From an uncultured Collinsella sp. (GTDB taxonomy: Bacteria; Actinomycetota; Coriobacteriia; Coriobacteriales; Coriobacteriaceae), in NCBI GenBank assembly GCA_900754745.1, contig CAAEEB010000013.1, positions 1 to 38,186 on the forward strand: DNA of 38,186 bases. The letters are read 5' to 3'. Below the pieces are notes generated by a model. It had not been told where the DNA came from. It made no database searches and saw nothing but the letters and a program-made list of their open reading frames with translations. The position numbers and the translations under genes are program-made. The stretch's first letter is position 1. Each line of letters starts with the position of its first letter. Positions 1-5,940 of this stretch are shown here, one piece after another.

Positions 1-779
1 GGCAGCGGCTCGGGGTCGGGCGGCAGCGGCGCGGGCTCCGGCTCGGGCTCCGGTGCGGGCGCCGCTGCCTGCTCGTAGGTCGACACGAGCGCGGCGGCCT
101 TGGCCGCCTCCTCGCGGTGCGCGGCGACCGCCGCCGCCACCTCGCCCGAGTCCGTCGGCAGCGTCCTCGTCCACCACGCCACGGCCCATGCCTTCTCGGA
201 CTCGTCCGCGTAGTCGAGGCCGTTGACGAACTTGAACTGGTGCAGCAGCTCGCCCACGCGGCGCTCGATGATGTTCTTGGCCTTGACCTCGCCGAAGCTC
301 GCGTTGAGCCACTTGTCGTCGGCGATGCGCTCGTAGGGCACCAGCGGCCCCATCTCGCCCGCGAGGTTGTAGTAGTGGCCACTGAGCGCGGCTAGGCGGC
401 GGGCCCTGCACTCGCCGTCGTATCGGTCGATTTCGGCCTTGTACTCATCGGAGAGCCTGTCGATGGGCGCCGTGATCTCGCCGATGGTCTTGTCGAACGT
501 CTTGAGCAGGTCGCCGTACTTCTTCTTCGCGGCCTTGCGCTGCGCCTCGATGGGCTTCTTCACGTCGTTGACCGCAGCGCGGTACTTCTTCGCCGCCTTG
601 AAGTCCTCGTCCTTCTCGATGTGCTTGACGTCCCGGTAGTCCGCCAGCTTCTCGTCGACGTTCTTCTTGAGCTTCGCCAGCTTGTCCTCGAGCGTGTCGT
701 CGATGGCGAGCGACGCCACCAGCGTGTCGAAGTCCTCCTCGAGCGGCACGGCCTCGACCGCCAAAACCTCGTCTGCCAT
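1..779 (-). CDS. DUF1351 family phage protein (3' end cut by window edge)
   Basis: The frame is open from the ATG at 777-779 to the window edge, 259 codons, so the C-terminus is missing. Residues about 5-130 are strongly charged and helical, with repeated Lys/Glu/Asp heptads, as in the phage DUF1351 family that usually sits beside RecT-type annealases. The visible C-terminal part is rich in Pro, Glu and Ala, probably a flexible linker. The start codon overlaps the Bet stop (TAATG), so the two are translationally coupled. The exact function of DUF1351 proteins is unknown; a role in recombination or replication next to Bet is inferred from position only. Confidence 0.75.
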   Translation of the reverse strand, partial: MADEVLAVEAVPLEEDFDTLVASLAIDDTLEDKLAKLKKNVDEKLADYRDVKHIEKDEDFKAAKKYRAAVNDVKKPIEAQRKAAKKKYGDLLKTFDKTIGEITAPIDRLSDEYKAEIDRYDGECRARRLAALSGHYYNLAGEMGPLVPYERIADDKWLNASFGEVKAKNIIERRVGELLHQFKFVNGLDYADESEKAWAVAWWTRTLPTDSGEVAAAVAAHREEAAKAAALVSTYEQAAAPAPEPEPEPAPLPPDPEPL

Positions 780-1678
780 TAGAAGCCTCCCAGCAGGTCG
801 TCGTCGGTCTCATACTCGGCGGGCGCGGGCTCATAGGCGGGCGCGGGCTCCGGCTCGGGGGCGGCGGGCTCGGGCTGCGCCTTGCGGGCCGCGATCTCCT
901 CCTCCATCCAAGAGGCCGCGCGGCGCGCCTGCATGAGCGTCATGTCGTGCATGGAGCCCGACGTGCAGCCCACGGCGGCGCAGATGGCCGCCATGGCCCC
1001 GGCGCTGTCGAGCGCGGTCGCCGCCATAAACGGCCTGAACAGGTCGCGCACGGGCTGCAGGTCGACCACGGGCTCGACGCTCTCGGCCTCGACGGCCTGA
1101 GTGCCGGCGTGCATGTCGCGTTCGACCTTCTGGTCCATCTCCTCGCCCGTGTACATCCCGCCGAACTCGTCGGGGTAGGCCAGGCGCCACGCGCCGGCCT
1201 TGGCGCACTTCTCGATCATGACGCCCGGCATCTTCGCCCAGTTGCTCTTGCCTGTGCTGTAGTCGGTGAGCGCCAGCTCCACGTAGGCCGGCTCCTTGCC
1301 GTCCTTGAACTGCACCTCGGCCCAGCCGCCGAGCAGCTGCTCGCCAACCTGCTTGTAGACGGCGCTGCCGCGCTTCTTGACGATCTGCCCCTCGCGCATC
1401 ACCACGACGCCGCTCTTGATGCCGCCGTAGCTCTCCTGACGGTTGGCGCGGCGGTTGAACACCTGATAGCTCGTGATGATGCTCGCCGGGGCGTCCCTGT
1501 ACTTCACCAGGTAGACCTCCTTGGTGAAGGGGTTCAGGTGCTGGCGGTTGCACAGCTCGATGCACAGCGCCAGTTCGCTTTCGGTCGCGTTCGGGCACAG
1601 GCGCTCGCGGATGTCCTGCGAGGTGAACTTGACGGGCATGCCCGCATCGTCCTTGTACTCGATGATCTTGTTATTCAT
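779..1678 (-). CDS. bet: Phage recombination protein Bet / RecT family annealase
   Basis: This 299-residue protein resembles the RecT/Bet single-strand annealing family: an N-terminal block with CNRQHLNPFTKEVYLVKY, then SIITSYQVFNRRA, then a region ending in MIEKCAKAGAWRLAYPDEFGGMY, the usual order and spacing of Bet proteins. The C-terminal 80 residues are Pro/Glu/Ala rich and end in an acidic DDDLLGGF tail, like an SSB-type interaction tip (inference). It would pair complementary single strands during phage replication and recombination, normally with an exonuclease, which is not in view. It overlaps the upstream gene by 8 bp and the downstream DUF1351 start by 1 bp. Confidence 0.92.
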   Translation of the reverse strand: MNNKIIEYKDDAGMPVKFTSQDIRERLCPNATESELALCIELCNRQHLNPFTKEVYLVKYRDAPASIITSYQVFNRRANRQESYGGIKSGVVVMREGQIVKKRGSAVYKQVGEQLLGGWAEVQFKDGKEPAYVELALTDYSTGKSNWAKMPGVMIEKCAKAGAWRLAYPDEFGGMYTGEEMDQKVERDMHAGTQAVEAESVEPVVDLQPVRDLFRPFMAATALDSAGAMAAICAAVGCTSGSMHDMTLMQARRAASWMEEEIAARKAQPEPAAPEPEPAPAYEPAPAEYETDDDLLGGF

Positions 1679-2018
1679 TGAAGGTCACCTCTCCTTCATT
1701 GACCTCGACCTTCTCGATGTTCACGCCTGCCAGCTCGGCGAACACGCCGCGCGGCCCGTCCAGCTTGTAGATGCGTTCCATGCGGCCAGCGCTGTCGACA
1801 ATGCGGTCGTAGATCTCGAGGTCCTGCGCATCGGCTCCCAACAGCTTCGGACCGAACAGAAGCCCGTAGGCGATGCCGCGCAGGCATGCGGGCTTAAGGC
1901 CCCTTTTCCCTATCTCAGCGCCCTTCTCGTCTGCGACGAGGATTAAGTTCGTGGCAAACTCGTCAAGCACCTCGAACGCATCGCCACCGACTTGGACTTT
2001 TATATGCATGTACTCCAT
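1671..2018 (-). CDS. Phage protein of unknown function (115 aa)
   Basis: I do not recognise a family. The 115-residue product is mixed alpha/beta in look, with no membrane segment and no obvious metal or nucleotide motif. It contains a short repeat of acidic and aliphatic residues at its end (NIEKVEVNEGEVTF). It begins at 2018, directly abutting the stop of rusA, and its last 8 bp overlap the bet start, so it is an embedded member of the recombination operon. The conserved slot between RusA and Bet suggests an accessory role in recombination or replication, but that is inference from position. Confidence 0.7.
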   Translation of the reverse strand: MEYMHIKVQVGGDAFEVLDEFATNLILVADEKGAEIGKRGLKPACLRGIAYGLLFGPKLLGADAQDLEIYDRIVDSAGRMERIYKLDGPRGVFAELAGVNIEKVEVNEGEVTFNE

Positions 2019-2473
2019 TACTTAATCTCCGTTTCGTCTTTGCGCCCGGACCACCCGGGCGCTATCGATATGTCCATGCGCTCGGCCTGCCCGCGCACCC
2101 TGGGGTGCTTTACCACGTGCAGGTCGACCACTTGCGCGTCGTCGGCCCAGACGAGCCCGTTGAGCGCGTCCATGACCAGCTTGCCCTCGTTGTCCCCGTC
2201 CGGCTTATAGGTGTCCGGCTCCGAGCGCACGCGCTTGGGCCGGCTCTCCGGCAGCGGACGGTAGGCGTCGACGTTGAGAATCACCGGCTCGTGTGGGCCA
2301 AAGGCCAGGGACTTGATGCCCGCCTCGGCCATCGCCTTCGCACACGCCGCCGCGATGGCCCGCTCGTTCCTGATCGTGTCGTCGGGCGTGTACATGCGGG
2401 CGTGCCTGCGGTCGAGCCTGTGGCGTTGCTTGCCCGCCGCGAAGCAGACCGAGAACTCGATGCGTGCCGTCAT
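2018..2473 (-). CDS. rusA: RusA family crossover junction endodeoxyribonuclease
   Basis: The 151-residue product matches the RusA Holliday-junction resolvase family, which cleaves four-way junctions symmetrically as a dimer. The diagnostic stretch is present: KPDGDNEGKLVMDALNGL followed by VWADDAQVVDL, carrying the conserved Asp residues that bind Mg. I start at the ATG at 2471-2473 rather than a longer reading from 2569, because the extra 32 residues are low-complexity Arg/Gly/Ala and a separate small gene occupies that DNA in another frame. Its ATG overlaps the stop of that small gene (ATGA), so translation is coupled. It is the junction-processing partner of Bet in this operon. Confidence 0.9.
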   Translation of the reverse strand: MTARIEFSVCFAAGKQRHRLDRRHARMYTPDDTIRNERAIAAACAKAMAEAGIKSLAFGPHEPVILNVDAYRPLPESRPKRVRSEPDTYKPDGDNEGKLVMDALNGLVWADDAQVVDLHVVKHPRVRGQAERMDISIAPGWSGRKDETEIK

Positions 2474-2589
2474 GCCGGCACCGCCCCGAACAGGGCGAGC
2501 ACCGTCCACAGCACCGCCGGCATCACCACGTAGTCGACGAGCCAGCAGAGCACGACGAACCCAGCGCACCTAAGCAGCCTCGATGCCAT
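2470..2589 (-). CDS. Small hydrophobic peptide (39 aa) upstream of rusA
   Basis: A 39-residue frame runs from the ATG at 2587-2589 to the TGA at 2470-2472. It encodes one hydrophobic segment (from about residue 9 to 36, with FVVLCWLVDYVV and AVLWTVLALFGA) after a short positive N-terminus (MASRLLR). It overlaps the 3' end of the HTH gene by 20 bp, and its stop overlaps the rusA start as ATGA. Codons are almost all C/G ending, as in its neighbours. It is probably an inner-membrane micropeptide; function unknown. It may serve mainly for coupled translation of rusA. Confidence 0.6.
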   Translation of the reverse strand: MASRLLRCAGFVVLCWLVDYVVMPAVLWTVLALFGAVPA

Positions 2590-2818
2590 GCGTTCCCTCC
2601 TCGATCCACTGCTCCACCCATTCCGGGCGCACCATGCGCCCCACCTTGCGCCCCTCGGGCAGCTGCGAGCGCAGGCGGCCCGCCTTGCACTCGATGCGCA
2701 GCGTGTCGTATGGCACCCCCGTCACCCTCGACGCCTCGCGCAGCGTGTACATCAGCTTGTGCCTGATGCCAAGCTCGTCGGCCATCTGCTGGAACGTTTT
2801 GGCTCTGCTAGAATCCAT
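2570..2818 (-). CDS. Small helix-turn-helix protein (excisionase / MerR-like fold)
   Basis: The 82-residue product has a winged-helix DNA-binding segment at about residues 23-75: YTLREASRVTGVPYDTLR as the helix-turn-helix, then a recognition wing with GRKVGR and an aromatic W-rich end. This is the HTH_17/excisionase type found in phage Xis and small regulators. The start at 2816-2818 is set by a perfect ribosome site, AAAGGAGGT, 5-6 bases upstream; a longer reading to 2908 lacks one. It leads the rusA-bet segment. It may be an excisionase or an operon regulator; the sequence does not decide between them. Confidence 0.75.
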   Translation of the reverse strand: MDSSRAKTFQQMADELGIRHKLMYTLREASRVTGVPYDTLRIECKAGRLRSQLPEGRKVGRMVRPEWVEQWIEEGTHGIEAA

Positions 2819-2840
2819 GAGTGACCTCCTTTCAGGTCTG

Positions 2841-2879
2841 GAGCCGTCCCCGCTTTCCACACCGGGCGGCTCTTTTTTT
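2841..2879 (+). terminator. Rho-independent terminator shape, rightward
   Basis: GAGCCG at 2841-2846 pairs with CGGCTC at 2867-2872; the stem extends to about nine pairs with one G-U, and seven T residues follow on the + strand. It lies just upstream of the ribosome site of the leftward HTH gene, so it would stop rightward, antisense transcription. In the leftward transcript it forms a hairpin without a U tract in the 5' leader. Confidence 0.5.
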
Positions 2880-2880
2880 G

Positions 2881-3046
2881 CTTGCTTTCGGGGCCTCGCC
2901 CCCGGCACGGCACCGGTAGGGAACGTCCCCGCGGATGGTTATTGGAGAGCCGCGGAGCAACGGTGCCGCCCCGGGGATGGGGCCCGCGGGTTGCCTGAGC
3001 GGCAATACCCGCATTGACGCGTTACACACGCGTTAGGCTTCGTGCC
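2881..3046. other. Structured noncoding spacer upstream of the HTH gene
   Basis: No gene is convincing here. The segment is packed with short inverted repeats: GGGGC/GCCCC at 2891-2903, CCGCGG pairs near 2931 and 2951, a CCCCGGGG core at 2969-2976, GGTTGCC/GGCAATACC near 2989-3010. It ends with ACGCGT twice, 11 bp apart, at 3017-3033; read leftward this is TAACGCGT-GTG-TAACGCGT. The leftward promoter of the HTH-rusA-bet segment probably lies here, but no clear -35/-10 pair is visible. Confidence 0.4.
2945..2990. repeat. Direct repeat copy 1 (about 45 bp, GC-rich hairpin core)
   Basis: Shares GAGAGCC, CGGA and a 21-bp block (2963-2983) with a second copy at 4327-4369; the 21-bp block differs at one base. 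In leftward RNA the core folds as GCCCCA-TCCC-CGGGGC. Both copies lie in 5' leaders of leftward prophage genes. Confidence 0.6.
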
Positions 3047-3100
3047 ATGATTTGGAGACGCCAGACATATCGCCCGAAGCACGTCCGACCAGCGGGCCCC

Positions 3101-3313
3101 CTACTCGTGCGGCTCGTCGACTGGGTCGAGCGGCACCCTCGCATCAGCGCCGCGATCGTCCTCGCCGGGTTCATCAACGACGCCTGCGACCTGCTTGGGC
3201 GCGTCGTTGATCTCGCGATGTTTCTCATGAAGCTCGCGGGTGTGCTCTAGTACGAACGCGACCGCGAGAACGTCGAGGAAGACCCGGACGGCCGCATGGA
3301 TAAGGTTCAACAT
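3101..3313 (-). CDS. Small membrane-associated protein (70 aa), tentative
   Basis: The ATG at 3311-3313 lies 11 bp after the SPFH stop and follows a G-rich site (GGGGCGGTGGAG). The first 25 residues are hydrophobic (MLNLIHAAVRVFLDVLAVAF), then the chain becomes charged (ELHEKHREIND) and acidic. That layout, a short membrane anchor with a soluble tail, is common in phage early operons. Caution: a rightward frame at 3047-3250 on the other strand also looks protein-like (it ends FLMKLAGVL) and its third codon positions are richer in G/C than those of this frame. I prefer the leftward reading because of operon context and ribosome site. Function unknown. Confidence 0.4.
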   Translation of the reverse strand: MLNLIHAAVRVFLDVLAVAFVLEHTRELHEKHREINDAPKQVAGVVDEPGEDDRGADARVPLDPVDEPHE

Positions 3314-3324
3314 CTCCACCGCCC

Positions 3325-4296
3325 CTACTTCGTGCCCACGATCGGCTGGGAGCCCTCGGGCACGACGACGAGGTTGCCGTCCTTTCCGATGCTCTTGAGC
3401 GCGTCGATGTAGTGCTGCTGGAGGACCTGGTCGTTGAGCGAGTTCGCGAGGACGGCGTTTGCGTCCGCCTCGCCCTGCGCCTCGATCTTCTTTGTTTCAG
3501 CCTCGACCTTGGCCGTCTCCTGCTCGTTCTGGGCCTTCTGCTTCGCGACCTCGGCGGCCTGAGCCTCGCTGTAGCTCTTGGTGATGTTCTTCGGGTAGCG
3601 GACGTCCTGCACGCTCACCTGCTCCACCGTGAGGCCTATGCCCTTCCACTTCTCGGTGAGGGCCTTCTGGACGGCCTTGGTGAACTGGGAGCGGTCGGTG
3701 AGCATCGTCACCGTGTCGAAGCCGCCCGAGACCTCGCGAGTGACGGCGCGGACGTCGTTAGAGATGTACTTCTCCACGAAGCTCTCCTGCGTGCCGTACT
3801 CGCTGTAGAGGCTGAGCGCGGCGTCGGGGTTGAGCGAGTAGTTGACCTGGATGTCGATGTTGGCGCTGGCGCCCGACTTGTCATTGATGGAGACCTGCTT
3901 GCCCTCGTAGGAGCCGCCGTCCACCTTGTAGTCGGTGTCCCCGTAGAAGTTGATGAGGTTGTTGCGGGTGTCGTAGGTCACGACGTCCTGCCATGGGGCC
4001 TTGGCGTGGAAACCGGCCTCGGAGGTCGAGCCGGCGAGCGAGCCGCCGAGGTTGCGGATGACGCAGACCTCGCCGGTGTCCTGCGTGTAGAGGCAGGCGG
4101 AGGCGGCGATGGCGGCACCTACCAGGACGAGGGGCAGGGCGCACGCGGGCGAGACGATGCGGGCCTCGTACTTGTTGCCCCAACAGTCCGCGGGCCCGGC
4201 GGCCTTCTCGCGCTCGGCCTCGTTATACCGCTTGATGGCGACGGCGGCGGCCACGCCGCCGAGTCCCAGACCCGCTCCGATAATCAGTTGAATCAT
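3325..4296 (-). CDS. Membrane SPFH / band 7 (prohibitin-like) protein
   Basis: The 323-residue product has two N-terminal hydrophobic segments (about 2-20 and 48-68), then an SPFH/prohibitin domain (about 80-235, beginning near YTQDTGEVCVIRNLGG and including a FVEKYISNDVRAVTREV segment), then an Ala/Glu/Lys/Gln coiled coil (about 240-285) typical of flotillin, prohibitin and HflC/K families. Such proteins assemble into membrane-bound rings that often restrain proteases. The start is the ATG at 4294-4296, because GGAGGA lies 4 bases upstream; the ATG four codons earlier has no ribosome site. It sits in a prophage early operon, an unusual home. Codon use matches the neighbours. HflC/K-like influence on lysogeny, or superinfection defence, are possible roles (inference). 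Confidence 0.85.
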   Translation of the reverse strand: MIQLIIGAGLGLGGVAAAVAIKRYNEAEREKAAGPADCWGNKYEARIVSPACALPLVLVGAAIAASACLYTQDTGEVCVIRNLGGSLAGSTSEAGFHAKAPWQDVVTYDTRNNLINFYGDTDYKVDGGSYEGKQVSINDKSGASANIDIQVNYSLNPDAALSLYSEYGTQESFVEKYISNDVRAVTREVSGGFDTVTMLTDRSQFTKAVQKALTEKWKGIGLTVEQVSVQDVRYPKNITKSYSEAQAAEVAKQKAQNEQETAKVEAETKKIEAQGEADANAVLANSLNDQVLQQHYIDALKSIGKDGNLVVVPEGSQPIVGTK

Positions 4297-4326
4297 GTCT
4301 TCCTCCATTTCGTTTGGTCAAATCTA

Positions 4327-4369
4327 GAGAGCCCCGGAACCTGTGCCGCCCCGGGGACGGGGCGCGGGG
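4327..4369. repeat. Direct repeat copy 2 (GC-rich hairpin core)
   Basis: Second copy of the repeat at 2945-2990. It fills the gap between the unknown 109-residue gene and the SPFH start. In leftward RNA it folds as GCCCCG-TCCC-CGGGGC, a six-pair stem with a four-base loop. It may be an attenuator, processing site or recombination remnant. Confidence 0.6.
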
Positions 4370-4699
4370 CTACTCACCGCCCTTGAGGTGGAAGCGCGTC
4401 CACTCGCCCGCGGCGATGCCGACCATCACCGGCTCGATGCCGGGGTCGATGGCGTCGGCGGTGTTCATGCAGACCGTGCGCTGGACGTAGGCCATGACCG
4501 CCTCGCCGCGCAGCAGGCCGTCCAGGCGCCCGCGGGCGTCGAGGAATGACTCGAAGGCCTCCCGGTGCCATCCGCCGCCGGCGTCGCACCAGCAGACGAT
4601 GGCCTCGATGCTCGCGAAGCCGCTCGGGCACTCGACCTCGAAGGACTTCCCGCGAGCCTCGTACCTGATGTTCTCGCGGCGCATCTTCACGTCTCCCAT
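4370..4699 (-). CDS. Phage protein of unknown function (109 aa)
   Basis: I do not recognise a family. The 109-residue product starts at the ATG at 4697-4699 behind GGGGAGGG. It has Trp/Cys/Gly-rich patches (CWCDAGGGWH) and a C-terminal half with aliphatic strands (IEPVMVGIAAGEWTRF). No membrane segment or enzyme motif is visible. It follows the 36-residue acidic gene by about 11 bp and precedes the SPFH gene, so it belongs to the Cro-led leftward operon. Codon use is the same as in its neighbours. Confidence 0.65.
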   Translation of the reverse strand: MGDVKMRRENIRYEARGKSFEVECPSGFASIEAIVCWCDAGGGWHREAFESFLDARGRLDGLLRGEAVMAYVQRTVCMNTADAIDPGIEPVMVGIAAGEWTRFHLKGGE

Positions 4700-4710
4700 G
4701 TCGCCCTCCC

Positions 4711-4821
4711 CTACAGCTCGAAGTCGGAAAAGTCGCGGGCCTCGACGGGCTCGGCCTCGACCGTGATGGCCTCGGGGACGTTCCAGCCGCCCAGCTCGAT
4801 GTCGATGTAGTTCTCGTTCAT
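4711..4821 (-). CDS. Small acidic protein (36 aa)
   Basis: A 36-residue frame runs from the ATG at 4819-4821 to the TAG at 4711-4713. A good ribosome site (GGAGAG) lies 4 bases upstream. The peptide is strongly acidic: about ten Glu/Asp, one Arg, no Lys, ending in DFSDFEL. It sits between the Cro-like gene and the 109-residue gene, with short gaps on both sides. Small acidic phage peptides can act as inhibitors of host nucleic-acid-binding proteins, but nothing here identifies a target. Confidence 0.55.
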   Translation of the reverse strand: MNENYIDIELGGWNVPEAITVEAEPVEARDFSDFEL

Positions 4822-4851
4822 GGTTCTCTCCGTTTCGTTTTGCACCCTAAT

Positions 4852-5055
4852 TTATTTAGGGTCGATACCCAAAAAAATATTGCCGTCAATGCCGAAGTGC
4901 TTGCCTAGCTTGTCCGCCATCGTGGCCGTTAGCTTGTCTGCCTGTGCGTCTTCAATGGCTGTAAGCGTCGGCTCGGTAATTCCCAGAGCTGCAGCGATTT
5001 CCTTTTTCTGGAATCGTTTGGCCCCAGCTTCTCGAAACTCCTTAAGGTTCTGCAT
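4852..5055 (-). CDS. Cro-like XRE family repressor
   Basis: The 67-residue product is essentially one helix-turn-helix domain: FQKKEIAAALGITEPTLTAIE at about residues 15-36 is a classic XRE/Cro-type HTH. It is transcribed away from the CI-like gene with a shared operator region between them, the arrangement of a phage lysis-lysogeny switch. The ATG at 5053-5055 has a strong ribosome site, AAAGGAGGAGC. Its codons are richer in A/T than those of the genes downstream. As first gene of the leftward early operon it probably represses its own promoter and that of the CI-like gene. Confidence 0.85.
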   Translation of the reverse strand: MQNLKEFREAGAKRFQKKEIAAALGITEPTLTAIEDAQADKLTATMADKLGKHFGIDGNIFLGIDPK

Positions 5056-5078
5056 CCGCTCCTCCTTTCGTTGTCCTA

Positions 5079-5107
5079 ATCATAATCTAATTTGGGTCAA
5101 ACCACAA
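5079..5107 (-). promoter_or_regulatory. Early leftward promoter (P-cro)
   Basis: On the minus strand, -35 TTGTGG (complement of 5102-5107) and -10 TATGAT (complement of 5079-5084) are separated by exactly 17 bp. It drives the Cro-led operon. The spacer is filled by the operator palindrome described separately. Confidence 0.7.
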
Positions 5108-5134
5108 TTACTTTTTGCTTTAAACCAAAATTTT
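5088..5134. promoter_or_regulatory. CI/Cro operator sites
   Basis: TAATTTGGGT (5088-5097) and ACCACAATTA (5101-5110) form an imperfect inverted repeat, 10-3-10 with 8 of 10 matches, within P-cro. A third half-site, AACCAAAATTT, lies at about 5123-5133, toward the CI-like promoter. Shared half-site consensus is close to ACCAMAATTA. For the rightward gene, TTTAAA (5119-5124), 17 bp and TAGGAT (5142-5147) are a weak candidate promoter. Confidence 0.55.
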
Positions 5135-5172
5135 TTTTGCTTAGGATGAAAGTAACCCAGTTAGGAGGCACT

Positions 5173-5796
5173 ATGGAATTTGGTGATAAGCTCCGGTCGC
5201 TACGCACAAAAGCAGGATTGACCCAGCTAGACATTGCCGAAAAGCTCGACGTGTCGGCAGCAGCCATCGGAGCATGGGAAAACGGGCGGGCGAAACCTCG
5301 CCTAACCAAGTTAGGGCAACTTGCCGAACTGCTCGGGACGAGCGCAGCCGACCTCATGGGAGAGGACGCCGCCGAGGCCGCCATCAGCGGCACCTCGCGC
5401 ATGGTCCCCCTGCTGGGCTTCGCCCACATGGGCGAGCCGTGCGACGAGGGCAGCCTCGCCGACGAGGTCGAGGTCCCCGCCTCCATCGCCGACGCCCACC
5501 CGCGCGGGTTCATGGTCCACGCGCAGGGCGGCTGCATGGACAACCGCTTCCCGCACGACGCCCTGCTGCTGGTCGACCCCGACATGGAGCCGGTGAACGG
5601 CCAGCCGGTGCTCGCCGAGACGTCAGACTACGGCGCCGTGGTGCGCAACTACACCCGGGGCCGCTCCACGGTCATGCTCACGGCGGACAGCCACAGCGGC
5701 GAGTACGACGACATTGTCGCGACACCCGATGACGCACCCGTGGTCTGCAAGGGCCGTGTGGTCTGGTACATGGGCGAGCGGGACGAGAGGGGCTAG
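5173..5796 (+). CDS. CI-like phage repressor (XRE HTH plus S24-like domain)
   Basis: The 207-residue product has an N-terminal XRE helix-turn-helix (residues about 5-60; LTQLDIAEKLDVSAAAIGAW) and a C-terminal LexA/CI-type S24 fold (about 80-205; MVPLLGFAHMGEP, then FMVHAQGGCMDNRF). The start at 5173 follows AGGAGG at 5163-5168; a longer upstream reading lacks a ribosome site. Where autocleaving family members have GDSM, this has GGCM, so the Ser nucleophile position holds Cys. The Lys of the usual VKR appears as Val in AVVRNY, and the Ala-Gly cleavage site is not evident. The domain may only dimerise, giving a repressor that is not cleaved in the SOS response (inference). Confidence 0.88.
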   Translation: MEFGDKLRSLRTKAGLTQLDIAEKLDVSAAAIGAWENGRAKPRLTKLGQLAELLGTSAADLMGEDAAEAAISGTSRMVPLLGFAHMGEPCDEGSLADEVEVPASIADAHPRGFMVHAQGGCMDNRFPHDALLLVDPDMEPVNGQPVLAETSDYGAVVRNYTRGRSTVMLTADSHSGEYDDIVATPDDAPVVCKGRVVWYMGERDERG

Positions 5797-5811
5797 AGGA
5801 GCGCCGATTTC

Positions 5812-5835
5812 AAAGGCGTCGAATTCGATGCCTTT
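5812..5835. terminator. 24-bp palindrome between convergent genes
   Basis: AAAGGC at 5812-5817 mirrors GCCTTT at 5830-5835 around a TCGAATTCGA core; the whole 24 bp is symmetric except for one G-T position. It lies between the CI-like stop and the stop of the 32-residue peptide on the other strand, so it may end both transcripts. U tracts are short (three), so it could also be a protein-binding site. Confidence 0.4.
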
Positions 5836-5932
5836 AGATGCGCCCGAGGTACGCGAGCGCGAGCAGGTGCCCGAGGAGGCTAAACGCGATCGCGATGATG
5901 AGGCCCCGGAGGAAGGAGCATTCGTCGTGCAT
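5834..5932 (-). CDS. Micro membrane protein, copy B (32 aa)
   Basis: A 32-residue frame from the ATG at 5930-5932 to the TAA at 5834-5836 encodes a polar head MHDECSFLRG, one hydrophobic helix (LIIAIAFSLLGHLLALAYL) and a basic tip GRI. It is paralogous to the next gene (5941-6036): both read MHD-acidic-SFLR, LII, a Gly in mid-helix and a GR-aliphatic end. Nearly all codons end in C or G, which supports real coding. The ribosome site AGGAGAAG overlaps the TAG of copy A, so the two are coupled. It resembles small type I toxins or phage exclusion peptides in size and shape only; function unknown. Confidence 0.6.
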   Translation of the reverse strand: MHDECSFLRGLIIAIAFSLLGHLLALAYLGRI

Positions 5933-5940
5933 TTCTTCTC

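Noticed and set aside
947..1681. + strand frame opposite bet
   Set aside because: His/Ala/Leu-rich shadow of the Bet gene without independent support.
3412..4386. 324-codon + strand frame opposite the SPFH gene
   Set aside because: Leu/Val/Gly-rich shadow translation; the opposite strand has a full SPFH protein with a ribosome site.
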